Shown: positions 7,733 through 14,793 of the stretch, one piece after another
Numbering within the stretch: the stretch's first letter is position 1
Layout: each line of letters starts with the position of its first letter
DNA from: a virus
Reading direction: 5' to 3' (one strand)
Virus record (IMG/VR): IMGVR_UViG_3300046753_000215
Location: 1-38,245 of that record
Length of the DNA stretch: 38,245 bases
Notes under the pieces: model-generated
The model's database searches: none
Told to the model about the DNA's origin: nothing
Seen by the model: only the letters and a program-made list of their open reading frames with translations
Made by a program: the position numbers and the translations under genes

Positions 7733-9657
7733 TGGCTGTAGGATTTTCTAACACAAATAAGCCCTTAAACCCAAGGGGGCAGGATGCAAGTCCAAAGGGG
7801 TACAATCGGGCTAAACTTTATAGCGGTAAGGCGTTAGATTTTGACGGGGTTAATGATAAGGTAACCACTACATATACAAGCGGATTTACTGGAGCGCAAG
7901 AGTTTACTTATTGCGCTTATGTGTATATTGATAGTGTATCGGGAAATAGAGCAATAGTTCACGCTAACGAAAACACGGGTTATGGACTGCAATCGCTACA
8001 ATTAAGAGATGGGGTATTTCGTTTTTACGCTGGTACTGGTTCTTCGGACACATCTTTAGTGGATAGTGAATTAGTTGAAATCAATAAATGGTACTTTGTA
8101 GTAGGTACACATACGGCAACTGAAAACAAGATTTATCTTAACGGCGTGCTAAACGGAACCGCTACGTCGGCAAGTTTAACCATTGCACCCGATGCCATTG
8201 TTGTTGGCGCATATCCGTCGGATGTTCTAAACTTTAACGGACAAATCTCAAACGCCAAAATCTTCAACACCGCCCTAACCGCCGCACAAGTGGCCGACCT
8301 ATACAACAACCCAGAGAAGATTGTACCTACTGGTTTAGAATCAAATCTAAAACTATGGCTTCCAATGATGGAAGGCGCGGGTACTACGGCGTACGATGGT
8401 AGCGGCAATGGCAACCACGGGACTATTTCGGGGGCCACATACGTCAACGGAATCGGCGCACCCGTAGCGCAGACGGCGGTGATTTCTTGGAATAAGGGGG
8501 TGAATATAATATCAAGAAGCGAAAACGCTGAACACGTCAATTGGGGCAAATACTTTTTATCAGCAACGGACGGAGAAACTGACCCACTTGGAACAAGTAG
8601 AGCATTTGAAATAACCGAAGACGGCTCAAACAATTCAAGAAGTTTAAGGTCATCGGATTTTAGCGCAGTAAGCGGCACGCAATACTATTATAGTGTTATC
8701 GCAAAACAAGGAAGCGGTTCGCGTTATCTTGGGTTTGCGGGTGCTGGAATTGCGGGAGCAAGTGAATCACCCGTTTTTGATTTACAAAACGGAAGCGTTG
8801 ATACTGGAGCATCTTCGGTATTAGTTAAAAGCGCAAGTATTGAAGCATACGGAAGCGACGGGTGGTACAAGTGTTCAATGGTGTACGAATCAAACGCTAC
8901 GACTACATATCAGATTTGGCATACTATGTGCCAAAACGCTACCGACAATGGAACGGGAAACTATGCTTATCAAGGAAACGGCACAAGTAGCCTTTTCCTA
9001 TTTGCACCAATACTCAAAGTAGGAAGCGCAGAAGGTGTTTATGTTGAAACGATAGCCACAACACAACCAAACGACGTATTACTCCCGCAAGGTTTAACAA
9101 GTGGCCGCGACATTACGGGCGTTAATCTATTTGAAAACGTGCGGAAACAAGGCGCGCTAAATCTTGACGGGAAGAGCTGGGCAGAGGTTCACGATAATGA
9201 AAGCCTTGATATTACCGATGCGATTACTTTAGAGGCGTGGGTGTATTATGACGGAAGCAATAGTAAGGGATTGTTGGGTAGATGGTCTACTGGTTCCGAC
9301 AACAATTATTTGCTTTATACATCAACAAGTTTAATAGGTCAATTTTATTTATACACTGGAACCACCACGCTTGTTAATACAACAACTTTAACGGCTGGTA
9401 ATTGGTATCATATTGTTGGTACATACGATGGAAGCGATATGCGTATTTATTTAAATGGTTCTGAATCATCAAACGCAAGTAAAACGGGAAGTATAAGTAC
9501 GTCAACCGACCCTATTGAAATAGGTAGATATTATCAAAATTCTTCATTCGCATACAAAGACCAAATCGCCCAACCGCGCATCTACAACCGCGCACTAACG
9601 GCCTCTGAAGTTCTTCGCAACTATAACTCTGGAAAAAATACATACACAAACGATTAA
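7732..9657 (+). CDS. Double-LamG tail adhesin
   Basis: A 641-residue protein. The first LamG domain covers about residues 25-205 (ALDFDGVND, NKWYFVVGTHT, IYLNGVLNG, AKIFNTALTAAQV). A central carbohydrate-binding-like module covers about 255-445 (SRSENAEHVNWG..., GWYKCSMVYES). The second LamG covers about 470-635 (ALNLDGKSWAEV, LEAWVYYDG, WYHIVGTYDG, RIYNRALTASEV). Likely a receptor-binding virion protein. Codon use over most of the gene is more GC-rich (CGC, GCG, AAC, GGC) than in the other adhesins, pointing to recent acquisition. Confidence 0.8.
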   Translation: MAVGFSNTNKPLNPRGQDASPKGYNRAKLYSGKALDFDGVNDKVTTTYTSGFTGAQEFTYCAYVYIDSVSGNRAIVHANENTGYGLQSLQLRDGVFRFYAGTGSSDTSLVDSELVEINKWYFVVGTHTATENKIYLNGVLNGTATSASLTIAPDAIVVGAYPSDVLNFNGQISNAKIFNTALTAAQVADLYNNPEKIVPTGLESNLKLWLPMMEGAGTTAYDGSGNGNHGTISGATYVNGIGAPVAQTAVISWNKGVNIISRSENAEHVNWGKYFLSATDGETDPLGTSRAFEITEDGSNNSRSLRSSDFSAVSGTQYYYSVIAKQGSGSRYLGFAGAGIAGASESPVFDLQNGSVDTGASSVLVKSASIEAYGSDGWYKCSMVYESNATTTYQIWHTMCQNATDNGTGNYAYQGNGTSSLFLFAPILKVGSAEGVYVETIATTQPNDVLLPQGLTSGRDITGVNLFENVRKQGALNLDGKSWAEVHDNESLDITDAITLEAWVYYDGSNSKGLLGRWSTGSDNNYLLYTSTSLIGQFYLYTGTTTLVNTTTLTAGNWYHIVGTYDGSDMRIYLNGSESSNASKTGSISTSTDPIEIGRYYQNSSFAYKDQIAQPRIYNRALTASEVLRNYNSGKNTYTND

Positions 9658-9661
9658 TAAA

Positions 9662-10012
9662 ATGAAAGGAAATATCTTTATCAGCGTACCCGCTTCAGAC
9701 ATTAGCAACGCACTACCAACCTCTATTACTCGTTACGATTGGGTAGAGAATACCTACAACGAAGAAGGTGAAGTAGAAAGCTCTACAACTATACACCCTA
9801 CTTGGGAGCAGTTTGGAGAACGCAACGAAGGTCTATTCGGTAGCCCCGTAGCTGTAGCTGACGTAGTAGTATACGAGATGGAAGCATCTTGGTTAGACAG
9901 CGAAGTATCTGCCCTTATTGCTTTAGGCAACGGACAGTCAGCTCCTAACTATACCGTGTACACCAACGCAGAAGTACGCCAATTTATTGCAGACAACACT
10001 GCTGAACTATAA
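9662..10012 (+). CDS. Putative adhesin accessory / virion protein (116 aa)
   Basis: A 116-residue acidic protein starting with MKGNIFISVPASD, containing an EEGEVESSTTIHPTWEQFG segment, and ending in an Ala/Thr-rich helix. It starts 4 bases after the adhesin stop. Like the 123-aa gene after the preceding adhesin, it may be a fibre-associated chaperone or attachment protein. No membrane segment or catalytic motif is visible. Confidence 0.55.
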   Translation: MKGNIFISVPASDISNALPTSITRYDWVENTYNEEGEVESSTTIHPTWEQFGERNEGLFGSPVAVADVVVYEMEASWLDSEVSALIALGNGQSAPNYTVYTNAEVRQFIADNTAEL

Positions 10013-10022
10013 TTAATCATTA

Positions 10023-10358
10023 ATGAAAAGACTTAAGACAGGAGTAGTCAATACTCTATCTTTCGTCAAGCTGTCATCTTTTACGGTGAATAGCTTTGAC
10101 GTTACATTGGATAAGGTGGTAGGAACTGGTAGTCTAACGATTACCAATCTTACTGACCTTAACAACCTTGACTCCTGTAAGGATTTCATTCAGATTAACA
10201 TAGACCTTTTGTCTAATGACCTTGAGGGTGGAGAGTACGAGCTTACCATAACTAACAGTGGTGAAAGCTACAAGTACCTTACGGAAGTACAAGATTACAC
10301 AGTTACTCAAACAGGTACAGGTATTTATGGCTCTACCGTGAGGTTTACTGACCTATAA
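10023..10358 (+). CDS. Putative small virion protein (111 aa)
   Basis: A 111-residue protein with a beta-rich pattern: repeated Thr/Asn/Val strands (GTGSLTITNLTDL, GEYELTITNSGESYKY) and a C-terminal QTGTGIYGSTVRF. It resembles small beta-sandwich structural proteins coded next to fibres, but I cannot name a family. It is followed one base after its stop by a TTGTAAATTAA motif, which separates it from the portal gene. Confidence 0.55.
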   Translation: MKRLKTGVVNTLSFVKLSSFTVNSFDVTLDKVVGTGSLTITNLTDLNNLDSCKDFIQINIDLLSNDLEGGEYELTITNSGESYKYLTEVQDYTVTQTGTGIYGSTVRFTDL

Positions 10359-10359
10359 A

Positions 10360-10370
10360 TTGTAAATTAA
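10360..10370 (+). promoter_or_regulatory. TTGTAAATTAA intercistronic motif, copy B
   Basis: Exact copy lying between the stop at 10358 and the portal ATG at 10375, leaving only four bases (TACA) before the start codon. If it acted as a -10 element, the transcript would start near the AUG (leaderless); if it acts in translation, it is the immediate upstream region. Confidence 0.55.
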
Positions 10371-10374
10371 TACA

Positions 10375-11607
10375 ATGGGACTACTATCTAATATATCAGA
10401 ATTTTTTGCATCTAACACTTATGTGCAAGCTACAGAGCATTCTATTGCAACCAACGAGTTAGAGAACTCTATTGAAGACCTTAATGGTCGTTACAGATTA
10501 GGACATACTTTAGTAGGTGACTACATTAAGTTTGGTGTAAACGACGACTTCCCCGTTATCCTTGAGAAGATGTTACGCCAATCACCTGTGCATAGTGGTA
10601 TCTTAACCAAGAAAGCAAAGATGGTAGTTGGTAACGACATTGACTACTCTGATGAGTTTGCTAAAACTAACAAGGCTAAAGCAGAACTAAAAGCATTTGT
10701 AAACCACTGTGGTGGTAACAACAAAGGTCTGTACGAAGTATTGACTCACGCTGCATTCCAATACGAGCATAAGGGTGCGTTAGCATTTTATGTGCGTTGG
10801 AACAAAGGGCGTACAAAGATACTTGAGTTTAAGTCTTTAGACCCTAAAGGAGTGCGTGTAGCAGAGCCAAATGAGAAAGGTGAGGTAACACACTACATCG
10901 TTCGTAGAAGCTTCGGCTATGGCTCTAATTCTGTACAGCACAATGAGCCTCGTAAGATTAAGGCATTTAACAAGTTTGATAAGAGTGGTACTGAAGCGGT
11001 GCTTTATGTAGGTAACCCATATAGTGGTAACCCATATTATGGTGTACCCAGCTACATCTCTGCATTCCACTACATTGAATCTGACTTCAGCTTTGGTAAG
11101 CACATTAAGAACTCTGCCGAGAACGGCTTTACGCCTAAAGTATTAGCTACCTTCATTGGTAGAAATATGAGTGCAGAGCAGAAGCGTGAGGAATATAACA
11201 AGTTCAAGGAGTCCTTTACAGGCGCAGACGCAGATAACTTTATTGTCTCGTGGGTAAAGAAAGAAGAAGATGCTCCCGTTTTTAAACCACTTGATATATC
11301 CAATTTAGACAAGACCGTAGATGTCTTATCAAAACTTAATGATGCTAAAATACTCACAGCTCACAACGTTACTTCTCCTACTCTATTTGGTGTTATGGTT
11401 AGTGGTAAACTGGGAGGCACAGGTAACGAACTTGTTACAGCTTATCAAATATTTAGAGCGACTGAAACGCTACCTAATAGAGAGATTCTTTTAGACTCTG
11501 TAAATAGAATCTTTGCTACTGTGGGTTATGACCAGATGAACCTTGCTGTTGTTGAAGAGCCTATTAACTTGGAGAGCATCAAGGGTGCTAACACTGAAGA
11601 CGTATAA
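10375..11607 (+). CDS. Portal protein
   Basis: A 410-residue portal, the dodecameric ring at the DNA-entry vertex. Supporting segments include RQSPVHSGILTKKAKMVVGN near residue 65 (typical early portal core), FKSLDPKGVRVAEPNEKG, GNPYYGVPSYISAFHYIESD (about residue 220, the conserved central helix region), and SPTLFGVMVSGKLGGTGNEL near residue 340. The length fits short HK97/SPP1-type portals. It lies unusually far from the terminase, after the adhesins, but directly before a candidate connector. No fused domain is seen. Confidence 0.8.
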   Translation: MGLLSNISEFFASNTYVQATEHSIATNELENSIEDLNGRYRLGHTLVGDYIKFGVNDDFPVILEKMLRQSPVHSGILTKKAKMVVGNDIDYSDEFAKTNKAKAELKAFVNHCGGNNKGLYEVLTHAAFQYEHKGALAFYVRWNKGRTKILEFKSLDPKGVRVAEPNEKGEVTHYIVRRSFGYGSNSVQHNEPRKIKAFNKFDKSGTEAVLYVGNPYSGNPYYGVPSYISAFHYIESDFSFGKHIKNSAENGFTPKVLATFIGRNMSAEQKREEYNKFKESFTGADADNFIVSWVKKEEDAPVFKPLDISNLDKTVDVLSKLNDAKILTAHNVTSPTLFGVMVSGKLGGTGNELVTAYQIFRATETLPNREILLDSVNRIFATVGYDQMNLAVVEEPINLESIKGANTEDV

Positions 11608-11609
11608 TA

Positions 11610-12149
11610 ATGGTTGACGTAATATTCATAGACGATAACTACCTGTACCAAAACTTCCCTTTACCGAAGCGTATGGACAGAGGTGCTTTATTGGCATTAA
11701 TCCAATTAGAGCAATTCACCTCAATACAAGACCTTTTAGGTACTTGCTTGTACGAAGACATTGAGGCTAAAGTATTAGCAGAGACATTAAATGTTTCCGA
11801 GCAGGGGTTGTTTAAGTTGGTGAAGTACACGTTAGCTATGTATTCAGCAAAGGCTGCTATATCTATATTAAGAACAGCCACTGCAACCACCAAAGCGGAG
11901 GAGCAGAAGCAAGACCAATACATCCTTGACACTATATCTACTACTGTTGATAGTAAACTATCTTACATCAACAAACGTATCACTAATTACATCCTTGACA
12001 ATGAGGCAATTAAAGCAATCGCTACTGCCGATGGTTGTAACAATGACTTGTTTGATGAGGAAGATACCTACCAAGGTGATGTGTTCTACCCTCAAGATGG
12101 TATTATATATAAATCCTGCGAAGACGGAGGAGTAAGCTACAACCCTTAA
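11610..12149 (+). CDS. Head-tail connector / head completion protein candidate
   Basis: A 179-residue protein directly after the portal gene. The LIQLEQFTSIQDLLGTCLYEDI segment region (about residues 30-55) resembles the N-terminal helices of small head-completion adaptors, in which an ILPLLG-like motif precedes a long helix. The middle is helical and the C terminus acidic. Position next to the portal supports a neck adaptor that docks below it. The stop overlaps the next ATG. Confidence 0.45.
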   Translation: MVDVIFIDDNYLYQNFPLPKRMDRGALLALIQLEQFTSIQDLLGTCLYEDIEAKVLAETLNVSEQGLFKLVKYTLAMYSAKAAISILRTATATTKAEEQKQDQYILDTISTTVDSKLSYINKRITNYILDNEAIKAIATADGCNNDLFDEEDTYQGDVFYPQDGIIYKSCEDGGVSYNP

Positions 12150-12313
12150 TGGACACTACGGATATCAAAGTATTACTACTCAACACCTCTACGATGGCGA
12201 TATCATTCTCCAACTTGGAGAACACGCTAAAGATATTACTGCTTTTAGCATCAATAGGTTACACTGCACAGAAGTGGTACTTTATGAATAAGCGTAATGG
12301 CGGAAGAAAGTAA
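12149..12313 (+). CDS. Small membrane protein (54 aa), holin-like
   Basis: Reads from ATG at 12149, overlapping the connector stop as TAATG, to TAA at 12311-12313. The 54-residue product has one hydrophobic helix at about residues 26-45 (LENTLKILLLLASIGYTAQ), then a basic tail (KRNGGRK). It overlaps the next gene by 17 bases. With another small membrane protein following, it could be a pinholin, antiholin or spanin part; the role is inferred only from topology and location at the end of the late operon. Confidence 0.6.
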   Translation: MDTTDIKVLLLNTSTMAISFSNLENTLKILLLLASIGYTAQKWYFMNKRNGGRK

Positions 12314-12545
12314 ATCCTTTATTAAGGAAAACTGGTCTATGTTGATATGGCTTGTTGCAGCAGTGTTTGCAGCAGGTGGAATCTACGCCGAGTTCTCATC
12401 ACTTAAGATGGAGCTACATACTGTACACGAAAGGCTTGATAAAAAGATTATCGTAATCACTAATATAGAGGGAAGAATCTACTCTATTGAAAAACACATA
12501 GAGTACGAGAAGGGATACAAAGAGTCCCAAAAAGAAAAGAGGTAG
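12297..12545 (+). CDS. Single-pass membrane protein with coiled coil (holin or inner-membrane spanin candidate)
   Basis: An 82-residue protein: a charged N terminus (MAEESKSFIKEN), one membrane helix at about residues 13-33 (WSMLIWLVAAVFAAGGIYAEF), then a charged, coiled-coil-like tail with heptad hydrophobics ending QKEKR. This topology is known in i-spanins and in class III holins. It is the last gene of the rightward late unit and converges on the leftward lysis genes, consistent with a lysis role. Confidence 0.55.
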   Translation: MAEESKSFIKENWSMLIWLVAAVFAAGGIYAEFSSLKMELHTVHERLDKKIIVITNIEGRIYSIEKHIEYEKGYKESQKEKR

Positions 12546-12553
12546 ACTAACGC

Positions 12554-12694
12554 CTACCCCTTCTTATTACAAGTACCTTTACAGGTACATTCTATTGGTG
12601 CATTCTCGCACCAACTTACTTTACCTTTGTTCTCTTGTCCACGGTTCTTACTGCGAAGTACCCGCCTATCACTGTTACGCTTACCAGCTCCCAT
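12554..12694 (-). CDS. Overlapping small Cys-rich basic protein (46 aa), candidate
   Basis: Starts at the ATG at 12694 inside the holin gene in another frame, overlaps it by 79 bases and continues to TAG at 12554-12556. The product has a very basic N-terminal half (GAGKRNSDRRVLRSKNRG) and a Cys-rich C terminus, WCENAPIECTCKGTC. The Cys spacing looks protein-like rather than random, and the ORF fills the otherwise empty convergent gap up to nine bases before the opposing gene. It could bind zinc or be a small virion or lysis peptide. The gene is plausible, not proven. Confidence 0.4.
   Translation of the reverse strand: MGAGKRNSDRRVLRSKNRGQENKGKVSWCENAPIECTCKGTCNKKG
12595..12614. terminator. 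Hairpins in the convergent gene junction
   Basis: A 7-bp perfect stem, TTGGTGC (12595-12601) with GCACCAA (12608-12614), follows a second stem, GTACCT (12573-12578) with AGGTAC (12583-12588). Neither has a clean T run. They could attenuate the converging late and leftward transcripts, but both also lie within the candidate 46-aa gene, so they could be coincidental. Confidence 0.3.
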
Positions 12695-12981
12695 AATCCA
12701 ATCCATCTCTCGTTAACACTACTAATACCAAAGCCTTCAAAGAAGGTCATAAGCACCAGAAATATCATAACGGTTGCAAGGGTTAATGGTCTAACGTTTT
12801 TACTCAACCAAGAATCGGTAAGGCTATCGGCCTGCCAACGCTTGGTAATTTCTTCTTCTATGCTTTGACGCACAGCTTCTTTCTCTTCGGGTGTAGATAC
12901 AAATCTATCTACCACATTGGCAACCGCTTCCACAGCTTCCTTCGCACCCCCTGTAAATAGTTTCGTTATTGGATTTCCCAT
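12616..12981 (-). CDS. Holin, 3-TM (GTA/HP1-type) family
   Basis: A 121-residue protein matching the layout of the 3-TM holin family seen in gene-transfer agents and many phages. An amphipathic N-terminal helix (residues about 10-50, AKEAVEAVANVVDRF, then EKEAVRQSIEEEI) precedes NVRPLTLATVMIFLVLMTFF (membrane helix) and WELVSVTVIGGYFAVRTVDK (second hydrophobic helix with a conserved GGYF/GxxxxR end). It would permeabilise the inner membrane to release the M15 endolysin coded just upstream. Confidence 0.7.
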   Translation of the reverse strand: MGNPITKLFTGGAKEAVEAVANVVDRFVSTPEEKEAVRQSIEEEITKRWQADSLTDSWLSKNVRPLTLATVMIFLVLMTFFEGFGISSVNERWIGLWELVSVTVIGGYFAVRTVDKRTKVK

Positions 12982-12983
12982 AA

Positions 12984-13109
12984 TTAGCTACCACACGCTT
13001 CGCACTCTGGATTATCAATGGAGCATTGAGCGTTATCGTTTTTCTCGTCATTAGTCATTTCGTCTACGAAGTCAGCGAACGAATCGCTTACATCAAAATC
13101 ATTTTTCAT
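12984..13109 (-). CDS. Small acidic Cys-containing protein (41 aa)
   Basis: ATG at 13109 overlaps the endolysin stop (TAATG), and TAA ends the frame at 12984, two bases before the holin start. The 41 residues are strongly acidic (DEMTNDEKNDN) and end with CSIDNPECEACGS. Tight fit between two lysis genes and consistent codon style support a real gene. Possibly an anti-holin or a small regulator; nothing in the sequence shows which. Confidence 0.5.
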   Translation of the reverse strand: MKNDFDVSDSFADFVDEMTNDEKNDNAQCSIDNPECEACGS

Positions 13110-13486
13110 TAGTAGGTCCAGATTACATCTTCAGCCTTGCTTGGGTCATCATCAACGTGTATAAAATTTTTTGCTACACCGATGCGATTAAATCCAGCTT
13201 GGAGAAGAGAATTAATAATTAGATATTTTTGTGTTGAGGTAGGAGCATAGATATCTACGGCTCTACCAACTGTGTGACTGCTTGAGGGTACGCCACCTAC
13301 CTTTGCGTTATGAGCAGGACTTCTGTACCCACTTGTAATTTTAAATCCTATAGCTGCAAGCTCACGAGCTTTGGATAGTTTGTTTAGAAATGCTACATCC
13401 ATATTCATATAGCTCCCTCTTTCATCGGGTGAGTCAAACTCGCTATACTCAAAGAACATATGGAATGCTCTTGTTAATCCTTCCAT
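13109..13486 (-). CDS. Endolysin, M15-family L-alanyl-D-Glu/D-Ala-D-Ala peptidase
   Basis: A 125-residue zinc peptidase. The M15 motifs are complete: SGYRSPAHN (52-60) with the conserved Arg, SSHTVGRAVDI (69-79) giving zinc ligands H71 and D78, and HVDD (110-113) giving the third ligand H110. It cleaves peptide cross-bridges of peptidoglycan in the periplasm. There is no signal peptide, so it needs a holin, which is coded downstream. Length and single-domain structure match short phage M15 endolysins. It starts directly at the stop of the upstream gene. Confidence 0.85.
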   Translation of the reverse strand: MEGLTRAFHMFFEYSEFDSPDERGSYMNMDVAFLNKLSKARELAAIGFKITSGYRSPAHNAKVGGVPSSSHTVGRAVDIYAPTSTQKYLIINSLLQAGFNRIGVAKNFIHVDDDPSKAEDVIWTY

Positions 13487-13701
13487 TATTTTACTTTTTT
13501 AATTTCCGATGTCCACGATGTGTAGCACACTGCTAATCGCTGGGATGTTTCTGGGTATTCATCCATCATTGATTCGTTACTCATACATCTATTCGTGAAC
13601 TCTGGTCTCGTCTCCTTTAGATTGGGAACTGGTATCGGCATTGTCGTTAATATTAGAGTTAGAAAAAAGAGGCTCGTCCCAATAAAGGAAGAGCCAACCA
13701 C
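13486..13701 (-). CDS. Small secreted or membrane-anchored protein with RC..(S)..YP..QR.AVC motif
   Basis: A 71-residue protein from GTG at 13701 (ATG at 13641 is an alternative, giving 51 aa). The GTG start is preferred because a TGTAAATTA element precedes it by the same spacing seen before two other starts, and it adds a hydrophobic signal/anchor helix (FIGTSLFFLTLILT). The rest carries EFTNRCMSNESMMDEYPETSQRLAVCY, described here only by its key residues RC, M, YP, QR and AVC. That pattern is widespread in small phage proteins and often attached to capsid-associated proteins. Role unknown. Confidence 0.55.
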   Translation of the reverse strand: MVGSSFIGTSLFFLTLILTTMPIPVPNLKETRPEFTNRCMSNESMMDEYPETSQRLAVCYTSWTSEIKKVK

Positions 13702-13705
13702 TGTT

Positions 13706-13716
13706 ATAATTTACAT
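13706..13716 (-). promoter_or_regulatory. Near-copy of the intercistronic motif on the minus strand
   Basis: On the minus strand this reads ATGTAAATTAT, sharing the 9-base core TGTAAATTA with the late-region motif. It lies 8 bases after the upstream stop and exactly 4 bases before the GTG start at 13701, the same spacing as copies B and D. Confidence 0.4.
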
Positions 13717-13724
13717 TTTTCTCT

Positions 13725-13973
13725 TTACTCATTAACTAACTTTCTATACGATAGCTCTGCGATAAAAGACGTATAAATAGCGTATAAGGGATTAACTTGA
13801 AGGTAAGCATACAAGAGTAGGCTACACCAGAATGAGAGGCACAGAACGCAGTTAAACGGCTTAAACGGCAATACTCTTTCCATTACCCAACCGTAAGGTT
13901 CAAAAATAAATAGGAATGCAAACATCAATCCTACAGAACTTACTAAAATCCAATCGTTATAAATCTCCATCAT
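13725..13973 (-). CDS. Small polytopic membrane protein with a CVLC motif (82 aa)
   Basis: An 82-residue membrane protein with an N-terminal helix (DWILVSSVGLMFAFLFIF), a second around CVLCLSFWCSLLLYAYL and a third, weaker one (LYAIYTSFIAEL). PFNCVLCLSFW, a CxxC followed by an aromatic pair at the start of a helix, is a pattern I have seen in small phage membrane proteins, but I cannot assign a function. It sits between the candidate sigma factor and lysis genes and starts at the end of its upstream neighbour. Confidence 0.6.
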   Translation of the reverse strand: MMEIYNDWILVSSVGLMFAFLFIFEPYGWVMERVLPFKPFNCVLCLSFWCSLLLYAYLQVNPLYAIYTSFIAELSYRKLVNE

Positions 13974-14377
13974 TACAATTTTTCACTTAAATAATTATCT
14001 TTTGTATAGCGCACTAATCTAATTTTCTTTTCTCCATCTTCTATAGACACTATATATCCTTTGATATTATGTCCATAAACATCACTATGGTTTAACGAAA
14101 CTATTTTATTAGTCATCGTTGAGTATATAATACTAATAACAAGATTTGCAGCAGATTTACCACTTTGATAATAATGCAGGAATTTTTCACAAGTACGCAT
14201 TACGGCAGAATCTATTAAGGCTTGCTTTAATTCCTTATTTCCATCGGTTACAAAAGCCGAACCAGAAATCTCAATAGCACGCTGTAGAATAAACGCACCA
14301 AGTTCTTCTGTTAGATATCCTTGTTCTACAGATTTAAATGCTTCCTCCTCAATTAGAGCCTTGTCGTATCTCGGCAT
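13973..14377 (-). CDS. Candidate T4 gp55-like late sigma factor
   Basis: A 134-residue protein with features that recall minimal phage sigma factors of the T4 gp55 type. An N-terminal ELGAFILQRAIEI helix is followed by a region-2-like stretch, LKQALIDSAVMRTCEKFLHYY, then SAANLVISIIYSTMTNKI, where cellular homologues have FxxYFxxxxxN. It ends with a basic, tail-like segment (RLVRYTKDNYL). gp55 directs host RNA polymerase to late promoters. The match is by eye and remote, so the call is tentative. It would fit the recurring TTGTAAATTAA word near late genes. It overlaps the preceding gene by 29 bases. Confidence 0.35.
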   Translation of the reverse strand: MPRYDKALIEEEAFKSVEQGYLTEELGAFILQRAIEISGSAFVTDGNKELKQALIDSAVMRTCEKFLHYYQSGKSAANLVISIIYSTMTNKIVSLNHSDVYGHNIKGYIVSIEDGEKKIRLVRYTKDNYLSEKL

Positions 14378-14582
14378 ATTCTTCCTCTACTTTATTTAGT
14401 ATGGTAACAATAATAGCAAGATAGTCAGAAAGCTCATCTGGTCTTATGCCAAGCTCAAATCCCAATCTAACCAATGTGACTGGCTCACCGAAGTATACCA
14501 ACTCGTCAATGACTCTGTATATATCAAGTATGAGATTTGCTTCTGCATCTGTTAAATCTTCGTAATGTTCTTCAAACAACAT
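14349..14582 (-). CDS. Small protein, possible winged-helix (77 aa)
   Basis: I start it at ATG 14582, two bases after the upstream stop, rather than 14624, because the former matches the tight junctions of this operon. The 77-residue product has an acidic N-terminal helix, and around residues 34-55 a PVTLVRLGFELGIRPDELSDYL segment that could form a helix-turn-helix. It precedes the candidate sigma factor, overlapping it by 29 bases, so a partner role in transcription is possible. No family recognised. Confidence 0.5.
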   Translation of the reverse strand: MLFEEHYEDLTDAEANLILDIYRVIDELVYFGEPVTLVRLGFELGIRPDELSDYLAIIVTILNKVEEEYAEIRQGSN

Positions 14583-14583
14583 A

Positions 14584-14793
14584 TTAGTAGGACGAGCGCA
14601 ACCTATCAGCTTTATCTGGGTCAAGCTCTGCTATTAGTTCAATGTATTCCCTTTCTTTTCTGTAGGCATATTGAATCTCCTCTACTGTGGAGTCTATACC
14701 TATATTAGTAAACAGCCTTGCCATCTCGTAGAGGTATAGGTCAATCCCATTTCTAATTAATTTACAAGTCTGGTAGTTCTTCTGATTAATCAT
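14584..14793 (-). CDS. Small helical protein of unknown function (69 aa)
   Basis: A 69-residue, mostly helical protein (MINQKNYQTCKLIRN, then EEIQYAYRKEREYIELIAEL) ending in an Arg/Ser tail. It overlaps the RusA gene stop by eight bases and precedes the 77-aa gene. The gene contains a perfect minus-strand TTGTAAATTAA at 14757-14767, which could be functional or simply encode Cys-Lys-Leu-Ile. Function unknown. Confidence 0.6.
   Translation of the reverse strand: MINQKNYQTCKLIRNGIDLYLYEMARLFTNIGIDSTVEEIQYAYRKEREYIELIAELDPDKADRLRSSY

Noticed and set aside
8133-8678. 181-codon minus-strand open frame opposite the double-LamG adhesin
   Set aside because: The plus strand gives a continuous protein with clear LamG motifs; the antisense frame has no motif, no neighbour coupling and arises from the codon pattern.
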